Shown here: positions 8,386-16,775 of the stretch, in pieces
How positions within the stretch are numbered: position 1 is the stretch's first letter
How the letters are laid out: each line of letters begins with the position of its first letter
NCBI RefSeq assembly: GCF_900114035.1
Contig: NZ_FORP01000013.1
Span: 142,964 to 206,963, forward strand
From: Amycolatopsis sacchari
Lineage (GTDB): Bacteria; Actinomycetota; Actinomycetes; Mycobacteriales; Pseudonocardiaceae
DNA length: 64,000 nucleotides
Direction of reading: 5' to 3'
Notes under the pieces: model-generated
What the model was told of the DNA's origin: nothing
Databases searched by the model: none
What the model saw: the letters and a program-made list of their open reading frames with translations, nothing else
Made by a program: the position numbers and the translations under genes

Positions 8386-9952
8386 CGAGACCATCCACAA
8401 TGGACGGGGCGATGCGCAACGCGTTGGCCCCGATCGTCAGCGCCGGGTTCAGCGCCGCGGACGACGGGAAGAACGACGAGTCGGCGAGCCACAGGTTGCC
8501 GACGTCGTGGCTGCGGCACTGGGGATCCAGGACGCTGTGCGCCGGATCGGTGCCCGCCACTGCGGTGCCGCACATGTGCGAGTTCGTCTCGATCCCCATG
8601 CGCTGCGTGAAAGTCAGCGGGTACCCGGACCGGCGCACGAGCTTCGTCACCCGCGACACGAGTTCGTGGTGCGCACGCAGGTTGTTCGGCTGCCAGTCGA
8701 TGATGATCCGGTCGCCATCGACGCGCACCCGGTTGTCCCGCGAGGGCAGGTCTTCGCTGGTGAGGTAGATGTCGATGCTGCGGGCCGACATGAACTTCAA
8801 CGCCCACATCGGCGCCCACGGGCGGGCTGGTTTCAGCATCGGGGCTTGCAGCTTTCCGAGCATCTGCAGGTTTCCCAGCGGATAGGGGACCCCGTTGCCG
8901 GCCTCGTAGAAGTCGTTGAGCCCCAACGTCTTCTGCCACTTCGTCCGGTTGGTGCGCAGCGGGTTCACCCCGACGAAGAACGTGCTGTTGTGCACCATGT
9001 AGTTCCGGCCGAGCAACCCCGACGAATTGCCGAGACCCTCGGGGTGCTGGTCCGAGGACGACTTCAGCAGTAGCGCGGCGGAGTTGACGGAACCGGCCGC
9101 GAGCGCGAACCGGTGGGCGTTGATCCGGATGGTGCGCCCCTCGTGCTCGACCTCCGCGGCGACGACCTTCGTGCCGTCCGCCGACGTGATCAGCCTGGTC
9201 GCGCGTGCGTGCGTCAGGAGTTGCACGCCCGCGTTCAGGGCGGGGATCAGCAGCCGGTTCTCCGCGTCGGACTTCATGCCCGTGTTGTCGGGACACCCGT
9301 CCGCCGCGGTCACCGCGGCCCGGTCGGCGAGCGTGGTGACGTTCATGGCGTTCGGCGTGTGGAAGGGGTGCATCCCTTGTCGCCGCAGGGATTCCGAGAA
9401 GCGTTCGATCACCGGCTCGTGGGGCAGGGCCGGGTGCGGGTACGGCGTCGAGTGCGGCGGTTCCGTCGGGTCCTCGCCGACCTGCCCGTGCACCTGCAGC
9501 ACCCGCTCCATCTCACCGTAGTACGGCTCGAGGTCGTCGTAGGTGAACGGCCAGGCCTGCGACACGCCTTCCGCGTGCGGCACCTCCATGAAGTCGCTCC
9601 GCCGGAACCGGGGGAGCATCGCGCCGTAGAACCGGGTGTTGCCGCCGACCCAGTAGTACGTCCCCGGCGCGAACGGGCGCCCGGTGGAGCCGTCGTACCA
9701 CGAGCCGGCGTTCTTGTAGCGGCCCTTGAGGTGCATCTCCTCCGGCCGGGAGTTCTCCGGCTCACGCGGCAGGAAACCGCCGCGCTCGACCACGAGGACC
9801 CGCGCACCCGAGTTCCGCAACGCCCAGGCCAGCGCCGAACCGCCCATGCCGGAACCGATGATCAGCACGTCGGTGTCGAGCTCGCCGTCCACGGTCACCA
9901 GCGAACCGGGGTCGACGTCCTCGGGCAGGTAGTCCCGCATCTGCTCAGTCAT
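8378..9952 (-). CDS. GMC-family FAD oxidoreductase
   Basis: 524 residues. The FAD-binding Rossmann motif VLIIGSGMGGSALAWAL lies near residues 29-45, followed by VVERGGFLPRE. The C-terminal GMC part carries NSHMCGTAVAG, where the usual active-site His sits, and NPALTIGANALRIA with the partner Asn. It is closer to the cholesterol-oxidase/sugar-oxidase-like GMC branch than to choline dehydrogenase. It probably oxidises an alcohol. It sits between a second GMC enzyme and aspartase. Substrate unknown. Confidence 0.85.
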   Translation of the reverse strand: MTEQMRDYLPEDVDPGSLVTVDGELDTDVLIIGSGMGGSALAWALRNSGARVLVVERGGFLPREPENSRPEEMHLKGRYKNAGSWYDGSTGRPFAPGTYYWVGGNTRFYGAMLPRFRRSDFMEVPHAEGVSQAWPFTYDDLEPYYGEMERVLQVHGQVGEDPTEPPHSTPYPHPALPHEPVIERFSESLRRQGMHPFHTPNAMNVTTLADRAAVTAADGCPDNTGMKSDAENRLLIPALNAGVQLLTHARATRLITSADGTKVVAAEVEHEGRTIRINAHRFALAAGSVNSAALLLKSSSDQHPEGLGNSSGLLGRNYMVHNSTFFVGVNPLRTNRTKWQKTLGLNDFYEAGNGVPYPLGNLQMLGKLQAPMLKPARPWAPMWALKFMSARSIDIYLTSEDLPSRDNRVRVDGDRIIIDWQPNNLRAHHELVSRVTKLVRRSGYPLTFTQRMGIETNSHMCGTAVAGTDPAHSVLDPQCRSHDVGNLWLADSSFFPSSAALNPALTIGANALRIAPSIVDGLDG

Positions 9953-10024
9953 CTCCTTCGAGGATGTTGTGAAAGTGGCATGTGTAGCGGTGCGGGTGGC
10001 GGTGCCGGTCGACGGCGCGGGAGC

Positions 10025-10041
10025 AAGCGGCTCCGCCGCTT
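10025..10041 (-). other. Short hairpin between the two GMC genes
   Basis: AAGCGGC-TCC-GCCGCTT is a perfect 7-bp stem with a 3-base loop. It covers the stop codon of the upstream GMC gene, and 72 bases separate it from the next start. It could attenuate or process the transcript between the two genes. Confidence 0.35.
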
Positions 10042-11617
10042 AGGAAACAGCTTCGAGGATGAACGACGCGGCCCGTTCGCCGATCATGATCGCGGGCGCG
10101 TTGGTGTTGCCGGTGACCAGCGTCGGCATGATCGACGTGTCCGCCACGCGCACGTTCTCCAGGCCTTGGACCCGCAGGCGGGAGTCGACGACCTTGCCCA
10201 TCATGCAGGTGCCGGACGGGTGGTAGAACGAAAACGCCTGGCTCGCGATGTACTCGTCGATGTCGGCGTCGCGGTCGGACCGCGGGGCGAGACCGGCCTC
10301 GGCCGCCGTCTTCAGGTTCCCGTCGACGAGGTCGGTCAAGGGAGCCTGGCGGGCGATCTCGAGGCACATCCGCACGCCTTCCCGCAGCCGCGCCCGGTCG
10401 TCGGGGTCGGCGAGGTAGTTGTGGCGGATCCTAGGCTTGGCGTACGGGTGCGAGTGGCGCAGCGTCACGCTGCCCCGGCTGGCGGGACGCGCCACGTAGG
10501 GCCCGAAGGACATACCGGGTTCCAGCGGGGCGGCGAGCCCCTGGTCCCGGACGATGCCCAGCGCGGCGTGCACCTGGATGTCCGGGGCGGGCAGGTCGTC
10601 GCCGGACCGCAGGAAGCCACCGACCTCGGTCCAGGCCATCGGGCCGGTGCCCTCCTCCCGCAGCCGCCGCTCCTCCGCGGAGGTGTCCGGGCCGAGCACC
10701 GGGGGAGTGCTGCTGAAGAAGCTGAGGAAACAGCCCGCGTGGTCCTGCATGTTCCGGCCGACGTCGGGGAGGTCGTGCCGGGGCGCGACACCCGCGGCAC
10801 GCAGTTCGTCCGCCGGGCCGACTCCCGACTGCAGCAGCAGGTGCGGCGAGTTGTACGCACCGAGCGACAGCACGACCTCGCGGTCGATCCCGATCCGCCG
10901 GACCGTGCCGGCGTGGTCGACGTCGAGTCCGGTCGCGCGGTCGCCGTCGAAGTGCACCCGCAAGGCGAGTGTGGACGGCAGCACGGTCAGGTTCGGACGT
11001 CCGGCGGCCGGGCCGAGGAACGCCACGGCGCTGCTGCACCGGAGCCCGCCGCGCTGGGTCACCTGGTAGTAGCCGACCCCTTCCTGCTCGGCGCCGTTGA
11101 AGTCGGAATTCGGGGCGTGGCCGGCGTTCTGGGCGGCCTCCACCCACGCCGTGAGCAGCGGGTGGACGGACACGGGATCGCTGACGGTCAGCGGACCGCC
11201 CACGCCGTGGAACTCGTCGGCGCCGCGCTGGTTGTCCTCGGACTTCTTGAAGAACGGGAGCACGTCCTCGTAGGCCCAGCCCTTGTTGCCGAGCCGTTCC
11301 CACGTGTCGTAGTCGTAGCGGTGACCGCGCACGTACAGCATCGTGTTCATCGAGCTCGTCCCGCCGACGACGCGCCCGCGTGGCAGGTAGGCGCGGCGGC
11401 CGCCGAGGTGCGGTTCGGGCTCGGTCTCGAAATCCCAGTCGTAGAACGTCTTGAGCTGCTGGGAGAACAGGGCGGGGATCTCGAACAACCGCCCGGCAGG
11501 CATCGGTCCCGCCTCCACCAGCGCGACGGTGACGTCCGGGTTCTCCGACAACCGTGCCGCGAGTGCGCACCCGGCCGATCCCGCTCCGACCACGACGTAG
11601 TCGTAGGTTTCGGTCAT
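10040..11617 (-). CDS. GMC-family FAD oxidoreductase, choline dehydrogenase-like
   Basis: 525 residues from the ATG at 11617, preceded by GAGGAG. Features in order: FAD motif YVVVGAGSAGCALAARLSE at residues 7-25; GMC signature GRVVGGTSSMNTMLYVRGH near residues 85-103; C-terminal YHPSGTCMMG with the catalytic His; and VTGNTNAPAIMIGERAA with the Asn/His pair region. This is the classical choline/alcohol dehydrogenase-type GMC pattern. It is the first gene of the minus-strand unit GMC-GMC-aspartase. A LacI-type operator lies 124 bp upstream, so the neighbouring LacI protein probably represses it. Confidence 0.88.
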   Translation of the reverse strand: MTETYDYVVVGAGSAGCALAARLSENPDVTVALVEAGPMPAGRLFEIPALFSQQLKTFYDWDFETEPEPHLGGRRAYLPRGRVVGGTSSMNTMLYVRGHRYDYDTWERLGNKGWAYEDVLPFFKKSEDNQRGADEFHGVGGPLTVSDPVSVHPLLTAWVEAAQNAGHAPNSDFNGAEQEGVGYYQVTQRGGLRCSSAVAFLGPAAGRPNLTVLPSTLALRVHFDGDRATGLDVDHAGTVRRIGIDREVVLSLGAYNSPHLLLQSGVGPADELRAAGVAPRHDLPDVGRNMQDHAGCFLSFFSSTPPVLGPDTSAEERRLREEGTGPMAWTEVGGFLRSGDDLPAPDIQVHAALGIVRDQGLAAPLEPGMSFGPYVARPASRGSVTLRHSHPYAKPRIRHNYLADPDDRARLREGVRMCLEIARQAPLTDLVDGNLKTAAEAGLAPRSDRDADIDEYIASQAFSFYHPSGTCMMGKVVDSRLRVQGLENVRVADTSIMPTLVTGNTNAPAIMIGERAASFILEAVS

Positions 11618-11692
11618 TCGGCTCTCCTCAGTGGATGGTCGTGGTGTGTCGTCCGCAGCGTAAGGAGACGAGGCCGAGGGGCGGGAGGCACG

Positions 11693-11727
11693 AGGTGTGC
11701 AATGATCGGCGGCGCGGCTGCACACCT
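11693..11727. promoter_or_regulatory. 9-bp inverted repeat between lacI and GMC operon
   Basis: AGGTGTGCA (11693-11701) and TGCACACCT (11719-11727) are exact complements separated by 17 bases. It lies 28 bp after the LacI stop on the minus strand and upstream of the GMC start, so it could terminate lacI or serve as a second operator. Confidence 0.4.
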
Positions 11728-11740
11728 TGTGGCGTCGCGG

Positions 11741-11754
11741 GTTATTCGTATCAC
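11741..11754. promoter_or_regulatory. Putative LacI operator O1
   Basis: GTTATTCGTATCAC matches the site at 12898-12911 (GTTAATCGTATAAC) in 12 of 14 positions. Both have the GTTA...AC ends and central CG common in LacI-family operators. It abuts the LacI stop codon and lies 124 bp upstream of the GMC operon start. Confidence 0.55.
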
Positions 11755-12819
11755 TCAGCGGCGTCGCGGAGGCGCTGTGCTGCCGCGGACCACGAGTTCG
11801 GTGGGAAGCGTGACCGCGGTGGCCTGCTCGCCCGCGATGACGTCGAGCAGCAGCCGTGCGGCCTGACGTCCCTTCTCGACGAGGGGTTGCCGGACCGTGG
11901 TGAGATCCGCTTTGGCCGCCTCGGCGATGTCGTCGAACCCGGTGACGGACAGGTCGCGGGGGACCCGCAGGCCGAGCTCGGTGGCCGCGTCGATCGTCGC
12001 GAGGGCGAGCACGTCGGTCGCGGCGAGCACCGCGGTCAGCGACCGGTCCCGCAGCAGCGCGGCGGCTGCCGCGCGGGAGGCCGCGTAGTCGAAGCCGCCC
12101 GCCTCGATCACGGTCGTCTCCCGCCGGCTGACCCCGGCTGAGCGGAAGGCCGAGCGATAGCCCGCCAAGCGTTCCTTGTTCACCAGGTCGCGTGCCGCGC
12201 GTTCGCGGGCCGGGGTGACCGGGCCCGCGGCGCCGTCCGGCACCAGGCGGTCGACGAGGACGCCGACGCGCCGGTGGCCGAGGCCGAGGACGTGTGCGGC
12301 GATCTCGCGCGCCGCCTTCCGGTCCGGGATGCCGACCCGGGGGAGGTGCCCGAGATCGGAGCCGTCGATCACCACGATCGGCAGGCCGCGCGCCACGACG
12401 GTCGCCATGCCGGGATGCCCGTCCGGCATGGCGTAGGCGAGGAACCCGTCCACCGCGCCGCGGACCAGGACGCCGCCGCCTTCGGTGAGGCGGGGCGATT
12501 CCAGCGGGCAGGGGAGCAGGGTGAGGGCGACCTCCGCGAACTCGCCGACCTCGGAGATGCCCTTGAGCAGCTGCACCGCCGCGGGGTCGTCGAAGGCGTA
12601 CCCCAGGGTGTCGGTGATCAGCAGGCCGATCGCGCCGACGCGCCCGGTGCGCAGGGTGCGCCCGGCGGGGTTCGGCCCGGCGTAGCCGAGTTCGGCCGCG
12701 ACCGTGAGGATGTGCTCGCGCCGCGCCGCCGACAGCTTGTGCGGCTGGTTGTACGCGTAGGACACGGCTGCCTGGGAGACCCCCGCCGCTCGCGCGATGT
12801 CGTTCATCGTGACTGTCAC
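11755..12819 (-). CDS. LacI-family transcriptional regulator
   Basis: 354 residues, the typical family length. The N-terminal helix-turn-helix (MNDIARAAGVSQAAVSYAYN) and hinge (RTLRTGRVGAIGLLI) are followed by a periplasmic-binding-protein-like effector domain ending VTGFDDIAEAAKADLTTVRQP. It is divergent from the GH3 hydrolase gene and sits upstream of the GMC-GMC-aspartase unit. Near-identical palindromes in both flanking intergenic regions suggest it controls both units and itself. The effector is probably a sugar or a related small molecule. Confidence 0.9.
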   Translation of the reverse strand: MTVTMNDIARAAGVSQAAVSYAYNQPHKLSAARREHILTVAAELGYAGPNPAGRTLRTGRVGAIGLLITDTLGYAFDDPAAVQLLKGISEVGEFAEVALTLLPCPLESPRLTEGGGVLVRGAVDGFLAYAMPDGHPGMATVVARGLPIVVIDGSDLGHLPRVGIPDRKAAREIAAHVLGLGHRRVGVLVDRLVPDGAAGPVTPARERAARDLVNKERLAGYRSAFRSAGVSRRETTVIEAGGFDYAASRAAAAALLRDRSLTAVLAATDVLALATIDAATELGLRVPRDLSVTGFDDIAEAAKADLTTVRQPLVEKGRQAARLLLDVIAGEQATAVTLPTELVVRGSTAPPRRR

Positions 12820-12897
12820 GCCTGCTCCCCTTCGTGCCGGCCGTCAGCTTACCGCTGTGCTTGCGGGGCAAAGGATCCGTGCGTACGCTGCCGTCTA

Positions 12898-12911
12898 GTT
12901 AATCGTATAAC
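12898..12911. promoter_or_regulatory. Putative LacI operator O2
   Basis: GTTAATCGTATAAC lies in the 115-bp gap between the divergent LacI (12819) and GH3 (12935) genes. It pairs with the copy at 11741-11754. It lies 24 bp before the GH3 start, where a bound repressor would block that promoter. Confidence 0.55.
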
Positions 12912-12934
12912 CAACCCTTGGGGAAGAGGCGGCC

Positions 12935-13918
12935 ATGACCGCGCACGAACGAGACGCGCACACCGTCCTGCTGCCCGTGGCGGGTGAACTGGCGGTCGGG
13001 CCCTGGCTGCGGGACCTGCTGCGGCGGGGCACCCGGTCGGTGCTGATCGGCGAAACCCGCGAGGAGTACGTGGCGCGGGAGATGACGCCCCAACGGCGCG
13101 CGGAGGAGACCGCGGAGGACTTCCGGAAGTTCGTCGCGGCGGTCGAAGCGGAGGCCGGTGCGCCGGTGCTCGTCGCGGTGGACCAGGAACCGTGGGGCAT
13201 CGCGCGGCTCCACGACCTGGTTCCCGCGTTTCCTGCTGCGGATTCGCTGCGTGGGCTGCCCGACGAGGAGATCGCCACGGCCGCCGCCGCGGTCGGCCGG
13301 GCCGCCCGCGCCCTCGGCGTGAACATGTTCCTGGCGCCGGTCCTGGACGTCCTTTCCGGTGCCAACTCCTGGCTGGAGGGCAGGACGCTGCCGTTCGACG
13401 AGGAGGAAGTGGCGCGCATCGGCGCCGCGTTCGTGTCCGGTGTGGAGAGTGCGGGTGTGCTCGCGGTGGCCAAGCACTTCCCCGGCCATCCGGAGCTCGC
13501 GGCGGACCCCGCACTGCACGACGTGACGTCCACCGGCGAGCGCGTGGCGGACACGCCGTTCCGCCGCGCCATCACGGCAGGACTGCGCGGGATCATGACC
13601 GGCCCGGTCGTCGTGGCGGCGAGCGATCCGGCCGAACCGGCGTCGACCTCGCCCGTGATCGTGCGGGAACTGCGTGAGGAGCTGGGTTTCGACGGCCTCG
13701 TCGTCAGCGACGACCTGGACACCCCGAGCACGACGCACGGCCGCGGCCTGCTCGACACCACGCTTGCCGCCGTCGACGCGGGAGTGGACCTGCTGCTGCT
13801 CCCGGGTGGACCGGAACTCGCCGGGATCGCCGCGCGCGCGGAAGCCGACAGCACCTTCGCCGCCCGCCTGGCCGAGGCCGCGGGCCGGACTCGTGCCGCC
13901 ATCCCGCGCGCGGCGTGA
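12935..13918 (+). CDS. Glycoside hydrolase family 3, NagZ-like beta-N-acetylhexosaminidase
   Basis: 327 residues, the single-domain NagZ size. The GH3 motif AKHFPGH lies at residues 179-185 (Lys180, His181). The nucleophile region VVSDDLDTPS puts the likely catalytic Asp at 259. No signal peptide is visible, so it should act in the cytoplasm, as NagZ does on muropeptide-derived sugars. The usual D-S-H loop that supplies the His acid/base is not canonical here (AADPALHDV), so the exact specificity is uncertain. It is divergent from LacI and shares its putative operator. Confidence 0.8.
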   Translation: MTAHERDAHTVLLPVAGELAVGPWLRDLLRRGTRSVLIGETREEYVAREMTPQRRAEETAEDFRKFVAAVEAEAGAPVLVAVDQEPWGIARLHDLVPAFPAADSLRGLPDEEIATAAAAVGRAARALGVNMFLAPVLDVLSGANSWLEGRTLPFDEEEVARIGAAFVSGVESAGVLAVAKHFPGHPELAADPALHDVTSTGERVADTPFRRAITAGLRGIMTGPVVVAASDPAEPASTSPVIVRELREELGFDGLVVSDDLDTPSTTHGRGLLDTTLAAVDAGVDLLLLPGGPELAGIAARAEADSTFAARLAEAAGRTRAAIPRAA

Positions 13919-13932
13919 GATTAAGCCACTTC

Positions 13933-13961
13933 TTGACACGGTGCTATAGCAAAAGTAGCGT
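13933..13961 (+). promoter_or_regulatory. Sigma-70-like promoter (TTGACA-17-TAGCGT)
   Basis: A consensus -35 TTGACA at 13933-13938 is separated by exactly 17 bases from TAGCGT at 13956-13961. It should drive the short broken gene at 13998 and the amidohydrolase at 14167. The same -10 and spacing occur upstream of the CocE gene (60894-60922). Confidence 0.6.
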
Positions 13962-13997
13962 GGCGCTTCCACTGACACCGGAGGGAAGGTCACGCCG

Positions 13998-14162
13998 ATG
14001 ACGACGGTGACCACGCAGCACGTCCCCTCGCACCGTTCGTCTCGCCTCCGGCGCGGAGCTGGTCCGCGAGGTGCACGGTGCGCCCGGTGGTCGGTTTCGG
14101 CGCGGCAGTGCTCCCGGATGCTCGACGAGATCTGGCACATCGACCGCGCCGCGGACCGGTGA
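13998..14162 (+). pseudogene. Small gene that appears frameshifted
   Basis: From the ATG at 13998 an open frame of 54 residues ends at 14162. Only its two ends look like natural protein: MTTVTTQHVP and RMLDEIWHIDRAADR. The middle has protein-like sequence in the other two frames instead: RTVRLASGAELVREVHGAP, then VVGFGAAVLP, each with strong G/C third positions. The pieces read best as one small protein with two or more indels. It follows a good promoter and a GGAGGG ribosome-binding site. The family is not recognised. Sequencing error is an alternative explanation. Confidence 0.4.
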
Positions 14163-14166
14163 GGGC

Positions 14167-15030
14167 ATGACCGGGGTCCCCTACACCACCCAGACGGCCC
14201 CGCCCGCACTGCGCGCCGGGCCGCTGGCCACCGACACCCACCACCACATCTTCGACGACCGCTTTCCCGGCAGCGGACCGAAACCGCCGCAGGCCACCGC
14301 CGAGGACTACCGGTCGTTCCGCACGTGGCTCGGCTTGTCGCGGTCGGTCGTCGTCGCGCCGTCGAACTACGGCACCGACCACCTCAACGTGCTGGAGTCG
14401 ATCGCGGAGCTGGGGCCGGACGTCACCCGGGGCGTGGTCATCGTCGACCCCGACGTGGATCTCGCGGAACTGTGGGACCTGCACGCCGCGGGTGTTCGCG
14501 GTGTTCGGGTGTACCTCACGAAGAACCGCGTTCCCACGGCCGACGAGTTGCGCGTCCTCGCGCGCAAGGTGGCCGATCGCGGCTGGGTGATGCAGCTCGT
14601 CGCCGGTTCCGGTGAGGAGGTCCTGCCCCGGTGGGAGGACGTCGTCGCCGCGCTGCCGTGCCGCGTGGTCATCGACCACCTCGGGTGGACGCCCCAGCCG
14701 GCGGGTGCGGACAGCGCCACCGCCCACACCCTCTTCCGGCTCGCGGAGCGCGGCCACGTCTACGTGAAGATCTCCGGCTTCTACCTCTCCTCGGTGACCG
14801 GGCCGCCGACATACTCCGATGTGGACACTTTCGCCGCGACCGTGTGCCGCCGTGTTCCCGAGCGGGTGGTGTGGGGTACCGACTGGCCGCACCCGGTCGC
14901 GTTCCTGCGGGGCGAGACCCTGCCCGACGACGCGGCACTGCTCGACCGGCTGGCGGTCTGGCTGCCGGACGAGGCGGACCGCGAACGCGTGCTGGCGGAC
15001 ACGCCGACGTCCCTGTACTGGTGCGACTGA
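14167..15030 (+). CDS. Amidohydrolase-2 family protein (TIM-barrel metal-dependent hydrolase)
   Basis: 287 residues from the ATG at 14167. The metal-binding HxH lies in TDTHHHIFD (His25, His27), and the C-terminal WGTDWPHP supplies the Asp of the amidohydrolase barrel. The form is that of the Amidohydrolase_2 group, which includes 2-pyrone-4,6-dicarboxylate lactonase (LigI) and related lactonases. It probably hydrolyses a lactone or a ring-derived carboxylate. It converges with the minus-strand DUF1636 gene, leaving only 28 bp between them. The promoter is at 13933. Confidence 0.8.
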   Translation: MTGVPYTTQTAPPALRAGPLATDTHHHIFDDRFPGSGPKPPQATAEDYRSFRTWLGLSRSVVVAPSNYGTDHLNVLESIAELGPDVTRGVVIVDPDVDLAELWDLHAAGVRGVRVYLTKNRVPTADELRVLARKVADRGWVMQLVAGSGEEVLPRWEDVVAALPCRVVIDHLGWTPQPAGADSATAHTLFRLAERGHVYVKISGFYLSSVTGPPTYSDVDTFAATVCRRVPERVVWGTDWPHPVAFLRGETLPDDAALLDRLAVWLPDEADRERVLADTPTSLYWCD

Positions 15031-15058
15031 CCCGGCGGTGGTGCCGAGGCCGCCCGGC

Positions 15059-15421
15059 TCAGTCGCCGGGAGGGCCGGTGGGCCGCCGTTTGAGGGTGAT
15101 GGAGCTGATGCGGTCCTGCAGCGCGGCGGGGATTTCCCAGTCGCCCGGGGCGCCGGTCAGGCAGGCGTCGTGGGCGCGGGCCGCCTCGGCCAGTACATCG
15201 GCGTCGTCGGCGGTGAGGCCGGTGAAGCGGACCCGCGCCTTGCCAGGGCCGTCGACGGCGGCGACGCCGTCGTCCGGGCAGCCGCCGAGGCACTGCACGT
15301 ACCGCACGTCGCCGGGTGCGGTGCCCGCGTTCCGCTCGAAGGCCGCGCGGAGGGCGTGGCAGAAGGTGCCGGTGGCCGCGCTGTCGTAGCGGGGACAGGT
15401 GCGGCAGACGAACAAGGCCAT
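15059..15421 (-). CDS. DUF1636-like small cysteine protein (thioredoxin-like ferredoxin fold)
   Basis: 120 residues starting at the ATG at 15421. Cysteines lie in FVCRTCPR (Cys6, Cys9), TFCHAL and VQCLGGCPDDG. This pattern matches the DUF1636 family, predicted metal- or [2Fe-2S]-binding proteins related to thioredoxin-like ferredoxins. Function is unproven. It follows the amidohydrolase gene on the same strand, but a strong hairpin (15447-15480) lies between them, so it may be a separate or read-through unit. Confidence 0.65.
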   Translation of the reverse strand: MALFVCRTCPRYDSAATGTFCHALRAAFERNAGTAPGDVRYVQCLGGCPDDGVAAVDGPGKARVRFTGLTADDADVLAEAARAHDACLTGAPGDWEIPAALQDRISSITLKRRPTGPPGD

Positions 15422-15446
15422 GGGTTTCCTCGATGCTGGGCGAAAA

Positions 15447-15480
15447 GGGGTGCGGGACTCAGACGGTGGCCCCGCACCCC
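15447..15480 (-). terminator. 10-bp stem-loop after the 15490 amidohydrolase
   Basis: GGGGTGCGGG (15447-15456) pairs perfectly with CCCGCACCCC (15471-15480) around a 14-base loop. On the minus strand it lies directly after the amidohydrolase stop and before the DUF1636 start. Confidence 0.6.
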
Positions 15481-15489
15481 GTGCACCTG

Positions 15490-16749
15490 TCAGACGGGCT
15501 GCGGCAGGCTGGCCGGCGCTTCGCTGGCCTCCTTGTGGAACCGGCCGTCCTTCATGATGTAGTTCAGCCGGGTCTGGTCCTGGAGGATCGTGATGTCGGC
15601 GAGCGGGTCGCCGTCGACCAGCAGCAGGTCGGCCAGGTAGCCGGGCTGGACCTTGCCCAGCTCGTGCGGGCGCATCATGATCTCGCCGCCCTGTGCGGTG
15701 GCGGCGATGATCGCCTCCATGGGCGTGAAGCCGAGCAGGTCGACGAAGTGCGCCAGATCCCGGGCGTAGGTGCCGTGCGGGGTCCACGCGAACCCGTAGT
15801 CCCCGCCGGGCAGCACCCGGATCCCGCGCCGGTGCATCTCCCGCAGGCCCTCGACGGCGGCGTCCAGTTCGATCTTGTAGCCCGCCGCCTCCGCGGCCTC
15901 CTGCGGGTAACCGAAGGACTCGGCCTCGTACAGGGTCGCGATCAGCCAGTTGATCGCCGGCGCCACGAACACCCAGTCCTTGTTGGCCTCCAGCAGGTCC
16001 ATGCCCTCGGCGTCGGTGAAGCTGGCGTGGTAGATGATCTCCACCTTGTTGCGCACGCACATCTTCACGCTTTCCGCGCTCCGCGCGTGCGCGCACACCC
16101 GCTTGTTGAACCGGTGCGCCTCCGCCGCCGCGGCCGCCAGCTCCTCCTCCGAGAAGAAGGTGTCGTTTGCGTGCAGGTCGCCGGTGAACTCCTCCCCGGT
16201 CATGGACAGCTTGATCTGGTCCACGCCGATCGCCACCAGCTCCCGCACGGCCTTGCGCATGCCCTCCGGCCCGTCGGCGAACTTGGTGATGGACTTGACG
16301 ATCGCGCCGCCGGTCACGGCGATCTCGGGCCCGTTCGCGAGGTAACGCGGCCCGGGGAAGCGGCCGGAGTCGATGGCGTCGCGGGTGACGACGTCTAGCC
16401 GTTCCTTCGCCGACGCCGCGCCGAGGCACATGGTGTAGCCGGAGTCGAGGTAGGTGCGCGCGGACTCCAGGCAGAACAGCAGGTGCTCCTCGACCGGGGT
16501 GTTGCCGAGCCCTTCGAGGTCCGCCGAGTTGTTCCAGGACAGGTGCGTGTGCGCGTCGCACAGGCCCGACATCAGCGTCCGGCCGCGTCCCTCGACGACG
16601 CGCGCGCCCTCGGCCCTGGCCGCCTCGACCGTGCCGACCGCGGCGATGCGGTCGTCCTCGACCAGCACGTCGCCGGGATAGGGCTCCGCGCCGGTGGAGT
16701 CGAGGATGCGCACGTCGCGGAACAGGATCTTGCTGGTGGTCGTGGGCAT
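15490..16749 (-). CDS. Amidohydrolase family protein (imidazolonepropionase-like)
   Basis: 419 residues with the Amidohydrolase_1 layout: an N-terminal beta-sandwich strand, then DAHTHLSW (metal HxH near residues 66-68), a likely bridging Lys in VDQIKLSMTGEE, His in RVCAHARS and EIIYHASF, and Asp in GGDYGFAW. Members hydrolyse C-N bonds in cyclic amides, imides and related compounds. No signal peptide is seen. It forms a minus-strand operon with an alpha/beta hydrolase and a FAH-fold enzyme, suggesting stepwise breakdown of a ring compound. Confidence 0.82.
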   Translation of the reverse strand: MPTTTSKILFRDVRILDSTGAEPYPGDVLVEDDRIAAVGTVEAARAEGARVVEGRGRTLMSGLCDAHTHLSWNNSADLEGLGNTPVEEHLLFCLESARTYLDSGYTMCLGAASAKERLDVVTRDAIDSGRFPGPRYLANGPEIAVTGGAIVKSITKFADGPEGMRKAVRELVAIGVDQIKLSMTGEEFTGDLHANDTFFSEEELAAAAAEAHRFNKRVCAHARSAESVKMCVRNKVEIIYHASFTDAEGMDLLEANKDWVFVAPAINWLIATLYEAESFGYPQEAAEAAGYKIELDAAVEGLREMHRRGIRVLPGGDYGFAWTPHGTYARDLAHFVDLLGFTPMEAIIAATAQGGEIMMRPHELGKVQPGYLADLLLVDGDPLADITILQDQTRLNYIMKDGRFHKEASEAPASLPQPV

Positions 16750-16775
16750 CGGTGCCCTCCTCCTCGTTGAGGTTG

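Noticed and set aside
9113..11866. 917-codon plus-strand open frame
   Set aside because: It is antisense to two intact GMC genes, is rich in Arg/His/Val low-complexity sequence and has no recognisable domain; long antisense frames are expected at this GC content.
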